NCBI GenBank assembly: GCA_949592205.1
Contig: CATIUR010000001.1
Coordinates: 335,240,250-335,304,249 of the forward strand
DNA: 64,000 nt
Direction of reading: 5' to 3'
DNA from: Helichrysum umbraculigerum
Lineage: Eukaryota; Streptophyta; Magnoliopsida; Asterales; Asteraceae
The position numbers and the translations under genes are program-made. Of this stretch, positions 24,501 through 36,462 are shown in pieces. The notes beneath the pieces are model-generated. The model saw nothing but the letters and a program-made list of their open reading frames with translations. It did not search any database and had not been told where the DNA came from. The first letter of the stretch is position 1. The number at the start of each line of letters is the position of its first letter.

Positions 24501-25936
24501 CTGCGCAACTCGAAGCACTCAAACCAGAAAACTTGATAAACGAGGCCTTACGGGGCATGGACAAACAATTTGAAACCAAACCTAACGGGGCCAAATACTT
24601 CTCAAATCGAATCTGGTTACCAAGTTTTGGGAACCTGCGAGACTTGGTGATGGATGAAGCTCACAAGTCTAAATACTCTATACACCCCGGTGCCGACAAA
24701 ATGTATCACGGCATCAAGGAAATGTACTGGTGGCCCAACATGAAATCTGACATTGCAACCTATGTTGGCAAGTGTCTTACTTGTTCTAAAGTTAAAGCTG
24801 AACACCAGAAACCTTCCGGTTTGCTTCAACAACCTGAAATACCACAATGGAAATGGGAGCAGATTACCATGGATTTCATTACTAAACTCCCGAAAACTTC
24901 TAGCGGTTGCGATACCATTTGGGTGATCGTCGACCGACTCACTAAATCTGCTCATTTTCTAGCCATCAAGGAAACTGACAAGATGGAACGTTTGACACGG
25001 ATCTACCTGAAAGAAATCGTGTCAAGACACGGCGTGCCCATTGCAATCATCTCCGACCGAGATGCTCGGTTTACTTCTCGCTTCTGGCAATCACTGCAAA
25101 AATCTCTCGGTACTCGTCTGGATATGAGTACGGCTTACCATCCTCAAACCGATGGCCAGAGCGAACGAACCATACAAACACTGGAAGACATGCTACGAGC
25201 CTGTGTAGTTGACTTCGGTAGAAACTGGGAAAATCACTTACCGTTGTGCGAGTTCTCGTACAACAACAGTTATCACACCAGCATAAAGGCTGCACCCTTC
25301 GAGGCACTGTACGGTCGTAAGTGCCGGTCACCTATCTGTTGGACTGAGGTGGGGGATACACAACTCACCGGTCCAGAAATCGTACATGAAACAACTGAAA
25401 AGATCGTCGGCATACAAAACCGACTAAAAGCCGCGCTTGATCGTCAGAAAAGCTATGCTGACGTGAGACGCAAACATCTCGAGTTCCAAGTAGGGGACAA
25501 GGTACTTCTCAAGGTGGCACCGTGGAAAGGTGTCATTCGATTCGGAAAACGAGGCAAACTAAATCCTAGATACATCGGGCCATTCGAAATCCTTGAAAGG
25601 ATTGGTCCAGTGGCATACCGCCTGCAACTTCCTGCTGAGCTTAGCAGCGTTCACAACACATTCCACATTTCTAATCTGAAGAAATGTCTGTCTGACGAGA
25701 CACTAATTATACCGCTCGACGAAATTCAAATCGATGACAAACTTCATTTTGTCGAGGAACCTATGGAAATCATGGACCGCGAGGTCAAACAACTAAAACA
25801 GAGTCGTATTCCCATCGTAAAAGTCAGGTGGGATTCTAGACGTGGTCCTGAATTCACCTGGGAACGGGAAGACCAAATGCGACAGAAATACCCACATCTC
25901 TTCCCAGACAACGCACCGACCGTGCAATCGAACTAA
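21521..25936 (+). CDS. gag-pol: E1 Gag-Pol polyprotein, intact (Ty3 chromovirus type)
   Basis: A single 1471-residue frame without stops. The Gag domain occupies about 50-230. Two CCHC zinc knuckles start at residues 286 (CSKCKRFGHLAKDC) and 314 (CYGCNGTGHFKKDC). The retropepsin active site DTGA starts at 376. Reverse transcriptase has CIDYRELN and the catalytic FIDD box (aspartates 712-713). RNase H has its first catalytic aspartate at 859 in YCDASHLGLG. The integrase has an HHCC zinc finger (about 1050-1095) and a D1118, D1179, E1215 triad with the expected 35-residue spacing between the last two. The C-terminus (about 1407-1460, RIPIVKVRWDSRRGPEFTWE) is a chromodomain-like module. All catalytic residues that I can check are present. 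The stop is followed by 33 bp and then the 3' LTR. Confidence 0.96.
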   Translation: MPPKSRPYTDAQITSLITQAVTEALARNTPPGSTRNSDAAETSAAKPCSYKDFQNCKPLSFKWTEGAIGLIRWFEKMESVFRISKCAEDDKVKFSTCTLEDGALSWWNSYTQSVGIDTAYLLPWEDLKKMLTDEYCPSEQLHKLDEEFWNLKVQGTDIVGYTTRFQQLTVLRPAMAGTGPDKIRKYIRGLPEPVRGNVASSNQTTLHGAIRLAHELLAMNEDPEPPTPSSNNNNKRKWSDNHNNHQTKKPETIKAYTSNTDDKGAYKGTKPYCSKCQRHHFGSCPCSKCKRFGHLAKDCRSNTTDTNTSAPKTCYGCNGTGHFKKDCPKLNNNNNRNNNNARGRAFVLKSGEARQDPNVVTGTFLLNNLTASVLFDTGADKSFISDEFYPLLDITPIALDSKYTIELANGKLIEADSVIPNCTLNLANELFPIDLIPVEIGSFDIIVGMDWLSKYQAEIVCFEKIVRIPLVTGGTLSIQGETGGTRINIISCMKTRKYLRKGYQAILAHVMEKKSVEKRLEDVPIVRDFPEVFPEDLPGLPPTRQVEFSIDLVPGAAPVARAPYRLAPSELQELSTQLQELLDKGFIRPSSSPWGAPALFVKKKDGSFRMCIDYRELNKLTVKNRYPLPRIDDLFDQLQGSSFYSKIDLRSGYHQLRVRDEDIPKTAFRTRYGHYEFQVMPFGLTNAPAVFMDLMNRVCKPYLDKFVIVFIDDILIYSRTEQEHAQHLKTILELLKHEELYAKFSKCEFWMQTVQFLGHVIDNQGIHVDPSKIEAIKCWQAPTTPTEVRQFLGLAGYYRRFIENFSKIALPLTALTQKEKKFDWTDKQESAFQLLKQKLCSAPILSLPEGNDDFVVYCDASHLGLGCVLMQRDKVIAYASRQLKVHEKNYTTHDLELGAVVFALKIWRHYLYGTKCTIFTDHKSLQHIFDQKDLNMRQRRWVELLTDYDCEIRYHPGKANVVADALSRKERVKPLRVRALGMTIHNDLINQTLTAQLEALKPENLINEALRGMDKQFETKPNGAKYFSNRIWLPSFGNLRDLVMDEAHKSKYSIHPGADKMYHGIKEMYWWPNMKSDIATYVGKCLTCSKVKAEHQKPSGLLQQPEIPQWKWEQITMDFITKLPKTSSGCDTIWVIVDRLTKSAHFLAIKETDKMERLTRIYLKEIVSRHGVPIAIISDRDARFTSRFWQSLQKSLGTRLDMSTAYHPQTDGQSERTIQTLEDMLRACVVDFGRNWENHLPLCEFSYNNSYHTSIKAAPFEALYGRKCRSPICWTEVGDTQLTGPEIVHETTEKIVGIQNRLKAALDRQKSYADVRRKHLEFQVGDKVLLKVAPWKGVIRFGKRGKLNPRYIGPFEILERIGPVAYRLQLPAELSSVHNTFHISNLKKCLSDETLIIPLDEIQIDDKLHFVEEPMEIMDREVKQLKQSRIPIVKVRWDSRRGPEFTWEREDQMRQKYPHLFPDNAPTVQSN

Positions 25937-25960
25937 TTTCGGGACGAAATTCTTTTAACA

Positions 25961-25969
25961 AGGGGAGAA
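25961..25969 (+). other. E1 polypurine tract
   Basis: AGGGGAGAA directly abuts the TG of the 3' LTR and is the plus-strand primer site. Confidence 0.88.
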
Positions 25970-28247
25970 TGTAACAACCGGCAAATTAGGACTAGAATTA
26001 GTGCCTAATTCTTTGTAAATACATGTAATTAGTTCTGTGTTAGGCTAATTTATGTATCGGATTATATGTTGGTTAATATATATAACTTTGCGATTTGATT
26101 AAATCGTACGCAAATTAAATAGAATGAAATTCTATTCGGTTAATACGGACGTTGGTGAACAAGTGTTTATAAACTAAAATAACGCAACTATGACCGAAAT
26201 GCTATTTTATAACATTTAGTAACTGCCTCGTATTACACAATTAAAACTTATACGATTTAATAATAAAAGTAACTAAATTTAATTTAAACTATTAAAGACT
26301 TAAAGAAATAATTTAAGTAACTTATTTAACAAGATTTGAGATTTTATAAATATAATTAAACGCGTAAAATAAATAAAGTAACGCCTAAATGACGGAGAAA
26401 ACGAACACCGCACGGAGCGCGGGGTGTATACTGAAAACGGTGGGGATCTCCCACCTAAATCACCTCCTTCTTTCATTTCTTTTCACTCTTCATTTTTCTT
26501 TCTTTCTCTCTCTTTCTTTCCTTTCTCTCTAATTCCAAAAACACCACCAAACTCACAAATCCTCAAAATAAACGTACTAAACGACTTTGGATCATAGCAC
26601 CTCTTTGGAAGAAAACATTCACCATCACACGATCTACATTCCTACCTTTCCGGATTTTCGATCCGACACTTTGTAAGTTTCTGACAAATCCCGACATCTC
26701 TCGTTTTTGATCATTTTTACTAGTTTGCGGTTTTAATAGGCTTAATATGTTCATATGAGGGTTGGGTAAAAGATTTGGACCCAACGGAAACCGGAAAACT
26801 CGTTTTCGACAAAAATTCCGGCCATCAGACCGCTACGTCGCATTTGGCCAGGGGCCTCTGCGACGTCGCGGCCTACGTCGCATAAAACCTCAACGTCGCA
26901 TTAGCGACGCTGTCTCCTACGTCGCATTGATTTGCGAAGGTCGCATCATGCGACGTACATGCCCACGTCGCACCCGACGTCGCACCTGACGTCGCACCTG
27001 ACGTCGCACCTGACGTCGCACCTGACGTCGCACCTGACGTCGCACCCTACGTCGCACGCTACGTCGCACATGACAGAACCTTGAAAAGTCAGATTTTACT
27101 AAGTGTCGAACTTACACAACTTCAAATACTTATGACATACGATTTAACAAACGTCATAGAACATACTTCCTATTACAATTACACTAAATTGCGTTATAAA
27201 TGATAAACTTTAATTATAACAAATCACCAACGGGCCGTATACTTTGATACAAACGAGAACGAACCAACATTACACACAACGGGTTGTATGAACAACTAGC
27301 CTAGATGGTCTTGCGAGACATCTACTTACTTAACCTTACGTGTTTAGGCACTAGAAGGTTACGGGTTCGGAGAACCTACTTGCTTTACTACTACTTGCTA
27401 TTTACCACTGCTCGACTCAGGTGAGTCTTACAGCCCCACTTTTACTGTTTTATACTTTGGGGTGAGATACTTAGCAACTGTTTTACGTATGAACACAATG
27501 TACTGAACTGAAAACATTACTGATTACAAACAAACGCATGAGTTACTTTTATCCACTGAAAGCCTCCTTATCGTAAGTTGTTAGTTATGGACTTAAGCGC
27601 GATTACTAATAGATGGATCCATTTGGGACCGACAATCCCTGTCTGGGGTGGTAGCGCCACCACGTACTGATTTACACGTAGAAACAGACATATTAGTATT
27701 TGTTACATATGAGTGTGCGGATAGCACTCACGGGGGTACGTGATTTATTTCACACTACACGGTTAAGCTTCAACTTATGAGCTCATGGCACTGTACTGAT
27801 AAACTGATTTACTTACTTTGCTTGATAGCAATACGGGTACATACTTGTGGTTCATAACACTTACTTATTACTAAACCTGTGAGATTCACCAACCTTTTTG
27901 GTTGACACTTGCTAGCTTTGTATCTCAGGTACACTTACGGAGTAGGATCACTCCAGGATTTCTAGCTAGAGTCGCATGATTTACAAACTGCATTTAACGG
28001 AGATTCTTTGGCATTATCTTTTGTAACTATGGTGATGTAATAGAATCTCCCGCTATACGCGTGGGCTCTAGGGAATTACATTTTGTATACGAAAACCTAC
28101 GGTTTTCAAACGATGATTAATTATGAAATGTAACTATTTTACAAACGTATCATTTAGAGGTCGTTTACTATTAATCGTGTGCTTTGTATATTGATTAGTA
28201 ACACCCAATGTATGCTTCCGCAAACTGTTAAATTTGGGGGTGTTACA
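25970..28247 (+). repeat. E1 3' LTR
   Basis: A 2278-bp copy of the 5' LTR. The 48-bp excess is exactly four extra 12-bp ACCTGACGTCGC units at 26964-27070. Confidence 0.95.
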
Positions 28248-28252
28248 AATGA

Positions 28253-28506
28253 TAATGCGTCCGTTTGACCAGTCAGTGCTTGCTGACCCGAACGGGGATT
28301 ATCAATCCCATATGGTACCACACACTAACATTCACGCTACAAAAGTATTACCAAACTATGTTGTGGAGGGCTTTAAAATGATTAGTGAAAATAACTCATG
28401 CAGTATATAGCGATGTTTTAGTACTTGCGTTCACATGTAAAACAAAATGAGCATGTGTTCCCACCCCGGGAGTAAAGACAGTAAAAATGCGGGGCTATGA
28501 GACTCA
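28253..28506 (-). mobile_element. LTR C, segment 2
   Basis: This continues LTR C after the E1 insertion (GCGTCCGTTTGACCAG and on). It ends at 28506, where E2 inserted; the target duplication ACTCA is 28502-28506. It aligns in reverse with about 42050-42320 of E3. Confidence 0.78.
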
Positions 28507-30013
28507 TGATAAGCATCAAATAGGTAGTATATTTTATAGTAATTTATCCCTATATTTATATACATTTTATTGCATTTATATGATTTTATATACTTATTTT
28601 GTTAATAATTGCAGAAATGTATTTTAATTGAAAAATGAAGAAAAAGGAACAAGAACGAGACCAGAACTGAAGAATTAAAGCACTAAAAGAAATAAAGATT
28701 AAAGACCTTGAAGAAATGAAGACTAAAAGAGTTAAAATGAAGAATTGGGCCAAGAAAACAAAGAAGTCCGGTTATGAAGATTGATAGTCCAAAAATTAAG
28801 CCCAAGTCCGAAAATAGAATATTCTGGAATTTACATTCAACCGGCGGTTGAATTAACCAACCGGCGGTTGAGCTTTAGGGTTTGAAGGCGGTGCAGACAC
28901 GTGGAGTTGGACCCGGATTCAAATAACTCCAACCGACGGTTGGAGTATCCAACCGGCGGTTGGAAGGTAGGTTTTTAAAACTATAAATAGAGGCTCAAAT
29001 TAACTTAAACCATATACGATTCAAGAATACTAAAACCGAACGTTAGGGTTTTAGGACGACTTTAAGATGCGATTTTGGAGGCTAAGGAGCTAGGGTTTGA
29101 AGGTTTTTAACCCTAGGAAAAGCTGGTTTGCTAATTGGTTCGGTTTCTTTATCTTTGTAACTTTATTAATCTTTTGAGTTATTTTGGATATTGTTTATTT
29201 GAATTAATTGCTTATTAGGTTTTCATTATGAATGTTTAAATGTATGCTTATTAGATTTATTATATGAATTATATGTTTATGTTGGAACTATATTATTGAA
29301 TGCTTATTATACAAGAATTGTCTGTGTTATATTAATATTGATAAAAGTTAATTAACTTATATAGATAGCTTTACTAATCTTGTGAGTTTTATAAATTAAT
29401 TAATGATTGTCAATTATTAATGTTAAGTGACACTGTAATTCAACCTAATCTTGGAATTGTATTAATAAACTGCTGATAGATCTTAATAAATAGTAATACT
29501 TTACTTAATCTTTGAGAGTGTTGCTATATGAAAATTATCTTAATCTTTGTGATTTTCTACATTAGTAATTCACCAATAATAATAGCCAACAAAGCAAACA
29601 GACATAAGTTGATATAATACATTTAATAAATAATTGTTTAAATAGTTATAATCTTCTATCCAATTGAGTATTCTTAAGTTGTTTCTTAAAACTTATCTAT
29701 TAGAATATGTATCAAAATATAAAGATAATTATGTTCGTTCAGAACTAAAACGTCCCCCTTATCTTGTAGATTATTGTAAATTGGATCCTTGTATTTAATT
29801 GTATTATAATTGTGAATATTTGTAATTAGAATAAATAGATAATTAGTTATAAATAAGAATAACATTTCTTGTGTTCCTTGTGTTCGAATTTGGACTTACT
29901 TATTAAGCTATATTACATGAATGGGTCAATCTTGCATGAATTGTGTGATAGTATTACTTAGTATTTTCTTAATTTAACATGTTATTATAATTGACTATAC
30001 TTTCACCACATTA
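28507..30013 (+). repeat. E2 5' LTR
   Basis: It begins TGATAAGCATC and ends CACATTA, a decayed CACATCA. A TATAAATAG box is at 28982-28990, directly after an array of four CAACCGGCGGTTG palindromes. Confidence 0.92.
28838..28962 (+). repeat. Palindrome array in the E2 5' LTR promoter
   Basis: Four 13-bp words CAACCGGCGGTTG are at 28838, 28858, 28930 (one base changed, CGACGG) and 28950. They form two pairs with a 20-bp step inside each pair and about 72 bp between pairs. The TATA box follows 20 bp after the last. The 3' LTR copy (37826-37930) has three words. Confidence 0.9.
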
Positions 30014-30019
30014 AGTTTT

Positions 30020-30037
30020 TGGCGCCGCTGCCGGGGA
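30020..30037 (+). other. E2 primer-binding site (tRNA-Asp type)
   Basis: TGGCGCCGCTGCCGGGGA, six bases after the LTR, complements the 3' end of plant tRNA-Asp with one mismatch. This is the usual primer of Athila elements. Confidence 0.85.
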
Positions 30038-30848
30038 ACACTTAACCGGTTGAACTTTTGTTTTACCGGGGGAGCGGTGTATTTTATTTTAAACTAATTA
30101 CATTACTTGTATTATTTTTATCTCTGATACATTGCAAAATCGATAAAAAATATCGGCTCACCCATTGAGAATACTGACAAAAACAAAGGTATAAGGAGAG
30201 TTCAGCCCTACCTCATTGATTTATCATATAAGAGATAAGGTGCTTCTCGAAAGAGATAGGTTTTTAATAAGCTTCGCGCTGACCTGTTTCTCCGCTTTTG
30301 TGTACTATCAATGGAGCTACCGAGATCTATTGATGAACTTTGTATTGGAAATCTAATAAATTAATCTTAACCTTAATTGTTGTATAATTAACTAAATTGC
30401 ATTACTAACAAATAGGAGAGTTGGGTTAGGTATAATTTTTCGAATATTTAATTTTGAATGTGTTTTATTATTAAATTATCGGGATTCATATTTACCAACT
30501 TGAATATTACTAACAAACTACTAACATCTACTTTTAAATTTAAAGTACTACTAAAATTCTGTTCTTCTTTGCAGATGGATGTATGACCCGCACACTTCAT
30601 CCGGATCCACTTAGTCCATTTGACGAACCAGAACGAGAATTTCATTCTAGAAGATGATTGTCATATGCGCCACCTAATTCGCCAAAACAAGGAATTTCAT
30701 CTGACGAAGACGACTTGATATTTCATAACAGTTTGGCAGTTTAGTCAAAACGGCTAAAAGAGGGTATTACTCCGATTCAGATTTAGATAAAGTACATTCG
30801 AGACAACATACAGTATTTACAAGAGATTCTGAACCAAAACAAAGAGAT
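30038..30848 (+). other. E2 leader and decayed gag start
   Basis: Noncoding leader followed by a broken N-terminal gag segment. From about 30583 the frame reads MTRTLHPDPLSPFDEPERE and then hits stops; the SPFDEPE wording is typical of Athila gag starts. No open frame connects it to the gag body at 30849. Confidence 0.55.
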
Positions 30849-32252
30849 ATGGCAGACATAGCTAACATGACGCTTGAGGATTACACGATTCAAACTCGTG
30901 GAGATCCAAGACTGGAAGTGGTTAGGCCTGCTATAGCTAGAGAAGTAGAGTTTGAATTAAAAGGACAATTTCTGAAGGAATTGAGAGAGAATCCTTTCAG
31001 ATGAGAAGATAAAGAAGATGCAAATGAGCATGTTGAGAAAATTTTAGAAATTGCAGATATGTTTAATATTCCTAATGTTACAAGAGATCAAGTTATGTTA
31101 CGAGTATTTCCTTTAACATTAAAGGATGGAACTAAGAGATGGATTAATAATGAACCAGCCGGATCTATTACTACTTGGGAAGATCTTCGTACAAAATTTC
31201 TAAAAATGTATTGTACACCTTCCAAAACGTCAAAAATGATCGATGAGATTAGGAATTTTAAGCAGAAACCCGATGAATCTCTATATCAAGCTTGGGAAAG
31301 ATATAAGGAGATGTTACATAAATGTCCACAACATGATTTAAATGTCCAACAAGAAATAACGGTATTTTATAAGGGAGTTGATCGAGCAACACGACAACAG
31401 TTAGATGCACAAGGCCCAGTACCTAAGAAAACTCCAGCAGTAGCAAAAGCTGGAATTGAAGAATTAGCAAAGCATTCGCAATTATGGGATGATGGTTCAT
31501 CTGGAAGAAAAAGAATATCTGAAGATAGTGATGGTCTCGCAGCTATCACTGCAAAATTGGAAAGTATGGGAAGAGATATTAAGAAAGTAAATGAACAAGT
31601 TCATGCAATCAGGATTGGTTGTGAAATATGTGGAGGAAATCATCTAAAGACAGAATGTCCTAATAATGATAGTGATATATTCACTGAAGAAGTTATGTAT
31701 GGGGATTTTCAAGGAAATCCAAATTATCGTCAAGTTTCTAACTTTAGAAGAACTAGTCAACCAGGACAACGGTATCAACAAGGAGCACCAGGTTATTATG
31801 TCAAAACAGGACAAAATACTTCCTATAATGACAGAATGATGGTGATAGAAAATGCATTGGGAAAAATGGCTGAGGCAAGTAATAAAAGAGAAGAGGAAAC
31901 TAATACAAGAATGCGTAATAATGAAGCATCGATCAAACAAATTGAAGGATCAGTTCATCAGATTGCTAAAGCACTACAGGAGAGATTTCCAGGAACATTG
32001 CCAGGATTTACTGAAACAAATCCAAAGGAACAAGCTAAAGCAGTAATTACCAGAAGTGGTAAGAATGTTGACTCTCCTGTTATAACTAATAAAATTGTTG
32101 AGTCTGAACAGGTTGAAAAAGAAACAATTGATGAAGACATACGAACAAACAAAAAGGAGATTGGAGAAACTAAAGTTAAAGAAGTCATCAAAGACTATAC
32201 ACCCCCACCTCCATATCCAGCTGCTCTAAGAAAGGACAAAGAAGATGAATAA
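30849..32252 (+). pseudogene. gag: E2 gag region (with in-frame TGA)
   Basis: A sense frame from MADIANMTLEDY with a TGA at 31002-31004 and open from there to TAA at 32250-32252. It holds the retrotransposon Gag domain (PLTLKDGTKRWINN; TTWEDLRTKFLKMYCTPSKT), a short helical linker and one zinc knuckle, CEICGGNHLKTEC, with an unusual C-x2-C-x3-H-x4-C spacing. The closing TAA lies in the same frame as pol, at a site where CAA would restore a Gln, so gag and pol were probably one polyprotein. Confidence 0.85.
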
Positions 32253-35200
32253 TACCACAAATTTCTGGAAAATCTGAAACAACTTCATATTAACATTCCT
32301 TTTGTTGAAGCTATAACTCAAATGCCGAAGTATGCAAAATATCTTAAGGAGCTGCTGACCAACAAAAGTAAATTGAATAATGTGACAAAGGTGACAATGA
32401 ATGCGAGATGCTCAGCAATAATGCAGAATAAGCTACCTCCAAAAGTCAAAGATCCAGGGAGTATTATTATACCTTGCAAAATTGGTGAAATTACTATTGA
32501 AAATGCATTAGCAGATTTAGGTGCTAGTATTTCATTAATGCCATATACTCTTTATATGCGTTTAGGATTAGGAGAACCAAAACCTATTCGTATGTGTATT
32601 GAATTAGCTGACCGATCTGTGCAATATCCTAGGGGAATAGTTGAAAATGTTTTGATTAAAGTTGATAAATTTGTTTTTCCATGTGATTTTGTAATCTTAG
32701 ATATGGTAGAAGACCCTAAAGTCCCTATTATATTAGGAAGACCATTTTTAGCAACTACACATGCCTTAATAGATGTTTTTAATAGAAAAATTACCATGAG
32801 GTTAGGGAATGATAAAATTGTTTTTGATGTTAATAATTCCATGAAATTTCCTGATTATGTGGATGATACTTGTTATTATTTAAATTCATATGAATATATG
32901 GATAACTCTTCTTTTCAAGATTTTTTAGGAAAAGATCTAGCAGATATAGGAATCCTTAATGGATGGACTGAAGAGTTTGACACTGTAAAGGATTTAGCAG
33001 AATTTGATAATTTATTAGAGGAAGATGAAGATTTGGAAGAAGCAACCGTGGTTATTCTACAACATCCTGAAGAGGAAGAAACACAGCCAATTGCTAAAAT
33101 TATTAACCAGGAATTGATACCATATTCTGTGAACAATATTCCTTTTTTTAAAGAAGAGATATTTGAGATCAAGACATCTATTGAAGAACCACCACAGTTG
33201 GAACTTAAAGAGCTACCAGCACATTTGGAATATGCTTATTTACAAGGAACATCAGACTTGCCGGTTATAATATCTTCAAAATTGTCAAAATCAGAGAAAG
33301 AACGATTAGTTCAGGTTCTTAAACAGCATAAACAAGCAATAACATGGAAAATAACGGATATTAAAGGAATCAGTCCTACGTACTGCACTCATAAAATATT
33401 GATGGAAAAAGATTTTAAGCCAGTCGTACAACCATTGAGAAGATTGAATCCGAATGTTAAAGACGTTGTCAGAAAGGAAATTATTAAATTGTTGGATTCA
33501 GGATTAATCTATCCTATTTCAGATAGTCCATGGGTAAGTCCAATACATGTCGTACCAAAGAAAGGTGGAATAACGGTGGTACCTAATGAAAAGAATGAAT
33601 TGATACCAACAAGGACAGTAACGGGATGGAGAGTTTGTATTGATTATCGGAAATTAAATGATGCTACCAGGAAAGATCATTTTCCCTTACCATTTATTGA
33701 TCAGATGATAGAAAGGTTATCAGGAAAGGAATTCTATTGTTTTCTGGATGGATTTTCAGGATATTTTCAAATACCGATAGCAGCTGAAGATCAAGATAAA
33801 ACAACATTTACCTGTCCGTTTGGTACTTTTGCTTATAGAAGAATGCCGTTTGGTTTGTGTAATGCACCAGCTACATTTCAGCGTTGCATGATCGCAATAT
33901 TTCATGATATGGTAGAAGACTTCATGGAAGTATTTATGGATGATTTCTCGGTATTTGGAGATTCGTTCGATGCTTGTTTAGAAAATTTACATAAGATGTT
34001 GCAAAGATGTGAAGGAGCAAATCTAGTTCTTAACTGGGAAAAATGTCATTTTATGGTTAAAGAAGGAATTGTTTTAGGTCATAAATTATCCAAAATAGGA
34101 ATTGAGGTAGATCAAGCGAAGATTGAAGCTATTTCAAAATTACCTTATCCTACAAATGTAAAGGGAATAAGAAGTTTTCTAGGACATGCTGGATTTTATA
34201 GGAGATTTATAAAAGATTTTTCAAAAATTGCAAAACCGCTTAATCATTTACTAGAGAAGGATGCAAAATTTGAGTTTACAGATGAATGCAAACAGTCGTT
34301 TGATGCATTGAAAGAAAAGTTGGTATCTGCTCCAGTAATGACGAGTCCAGATTGGAGTTTACCTTTTGAATTGATGTGTGATGCTAGTGACTATGCAGTT
34401 GGAGCTGTTCTAGGACAAAAAGTTGATAAGAAGTTTAAGCCAATTTATTATGCCAGTAAAACATTAACAGATACTCAGGAAAATTACACAACTACGGAAA
34501 AGGAACTTTTGGCAGTAGTTTTTGCTTTCGATAAATTTCGTTCTTATCTTGTCTTAACTAAAACTGTTGTTTATACTGACCATTCTGCTTTGAAGTATTT
34601 GTTTAATAAGCAGGATGTGCGCCCTCGTTTATTGCGATGGATTCTTTTATTGCAGGAATTCGATATTGAAATTAAAGATAAGAAAGGAGCTGAAAATGTC
34701 GCAGCTGATCATTTGTCAAGGTTGGAAAATCCGGGATTAGAAGTATTGGATGAAGAAGATATCAAAGATACATTTCCAGATGAGAAATTAATGACTATAC
34801 AAGAAGTAATGGATATACCTTGGTTTGCGAATTATGCAAATTATTTGGTTACTAAAATTTTACCAAAGATGGATTACCAGAAGAAGAAGAAATTCTTTTC
34901 TGATTTAAAATATTATTTTTGGGAAGATCCATTTCTTTTCAGATACTGTGCAGATGGCATAATCAGACGTTGTATACATGGTGAAGAGGCTCAGAAAATT
35001 ATAAAGCATTGTCATGAAGGACCAGTAGGGGGTCATAATGGACCAAGTTACACTGCAAAGAAAATATTTGCTGCAGGTTTTTATTGGCCGATAATTTTTA
35101 AAGATACATATGCATTTGTTAGGAATTGTGATTCTTGCCAAAGAGCTGGGAATATTTCTAAAAAAGATGAGATGTCACAAACTGGTATACATGTTTGTGA

Positions 35201-36044
35201 AATATTTGATGTTTGGGGTATTGATTTCATGGGACCATTTCCTATGAGTCACGGTAATAAGTATATATTAGTGGCTGTGGATTATGTTTCCAAGTGGGCA
35301 GAGGCAAAGGCATTACCTACGAATGATGCAAGAGTTGTGGTAAAATTTCTTAAACAGTTATTTTCGAGATTTGGAACTCCTAAGGCATTGATTAGTGATC
35401 GGGGTACTCATTTTTGTAACACTCAATTGGAGAAAATATTGAAAAGATATGGAGTTACTCATCGAATTGCTACGCCTTATCATCCACAAACAAGTGGACA
35501 AGTTGAAAATACAAATCGTGCGTTAAAACGTATTTTGGAACGTTTTGTTGGTTCTAACAGAAAAGAATGGTCGGAAAAGTTAAATGATGCACTTTGGGCG
35601 TATAGGACAACATTTAAAACACCTACAGGTTGTACTCCGTATAGACTAGTTTATGGAAAAGCTTGTCATTTACCAGTGGAAATAGAACACAAAGCATATT
35701 GGGCACTTCGAGAATGCAACATGGATACCGATAAAGTTGGTAAACATCACTTTTTACAGATACATGAGTTAGATGAGCTTCGTTGGAATGCTTATGAGAA
35801 TTCAAGATTTTATAAAGAAAGAACGAAGAAATGGCATGATGCGAGACTTCGGGGAGATAAAGAATTCGTTGCTGGAGAATGAGTGCTTTTATATAATTCA
35901 CGTATTCGGTTATTTCCGGGTAAATTGAAATCAAGATGGAGCGGACCATATGTTATTCACCAAGTTCATACAAATGGGAGTGTAGATTTGATATCGCTTA
36001 ATGGAAGTATTTTTAAAGTCAATGGGCATCGTTTGAAGAAATAA
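32253..36044 (+). pseudogene. pol: E2 pol region: PR, RT, RNase H, integrase (with in-frame TGA)
   Basis: The frame is open from 32253, with its first Met at 32322, to a TGA at 35880-35882. It then continues to TAA at 36042-36044 with the usual integrase C-terminal wording (LLYNSRIRLFPGKLKSRWSG). Residues are counted from 32322. The protease active site is DLGAS at 65, the Athila variant of DTGA. The RT catalytic box is FMDD with aspartates 540-541. The RNase H aspartate is 687. The integrase triad is D968, D1026, E1062 with 35 residues between the last two, preceded by an HHCC finger. All catalytic residues that I can check are kept; the stop removes only the C-terminal tail. There is no chromodomain, consistent with a non-chromovirus Athila element. 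Confidence 0.92.
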
Positions 36045-36460
36045 TATGAAGATAATGTTATTGAACATATTTCAGATATATCTCTAGAAGAATAGGAGAT
36101 ATGATTAAGTCGAACTTACCGACACTTAAACAAAAGTGCTTCTCGGGAGACAACCCGTGTTTATGTTTATATGTTATGTTTTTCTTTTTATTTTCAGGTT
36201 GAACTTTGTGGGTGTATTCACTAGAAACCCTCACGAGACTATAACTCGTCCACTCGGGATACCGAGGGGTTTAAAGGCTTATTGCATATGCTAAATGCAA
36301 TCGTGATTAACTACGAAAGTGTGGATGTTGTATATTATTTTTCAAGAGATGAAGGAATCAACCAAGAAGATTTTTCTTAGCCGATGATGAAATTTATAAT
36401 TTCAGTCAGGGGAGTTTCTGTTCTATTTTTCTTTTCCCTTACTCACTTTTGTTTATCATT
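36045..36460 (+). other. E2 3' noncoding region, proximal part
   Basis: No ORF. It contains CGGGAGACAACCCG near 36147, a small hairpin-forming word common after pol in plant Athila-type elements, and a T-rich stretch. No env-like ORF or Athila ORF-1 is present. Confidence 0.55.
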
Positions 36461-36462
36461 TT

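Larger units (their letters stand above)
18182..28247 (+). mobile_element. E1: full-length, young Tekay-like Ty3 retrotransposon
   Basis: A complete 10,066-bp LTR element with TG...CA termini (TGTAACA / TGTTACA) and a 5-bp target duplication AATGA at 18177-18181 and 28248-28252. It contains, in order: 5' LTR, an initiator-Met-tRNA-type primer site, an extra 161-residue ORF, an uninterrupted gag-pol, a purine tract and the 3' LTR. By eye the LTRs differ at about two or three positions plus a 48-bp repeat-number change, so insertion is recent. The order PR-RT-RNase H-integrase with a chromodomain-like tail and long LTRs points to the Tekay lineage of chromoviruses. It looks potentially autonomous. 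Confidence 0.95.
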
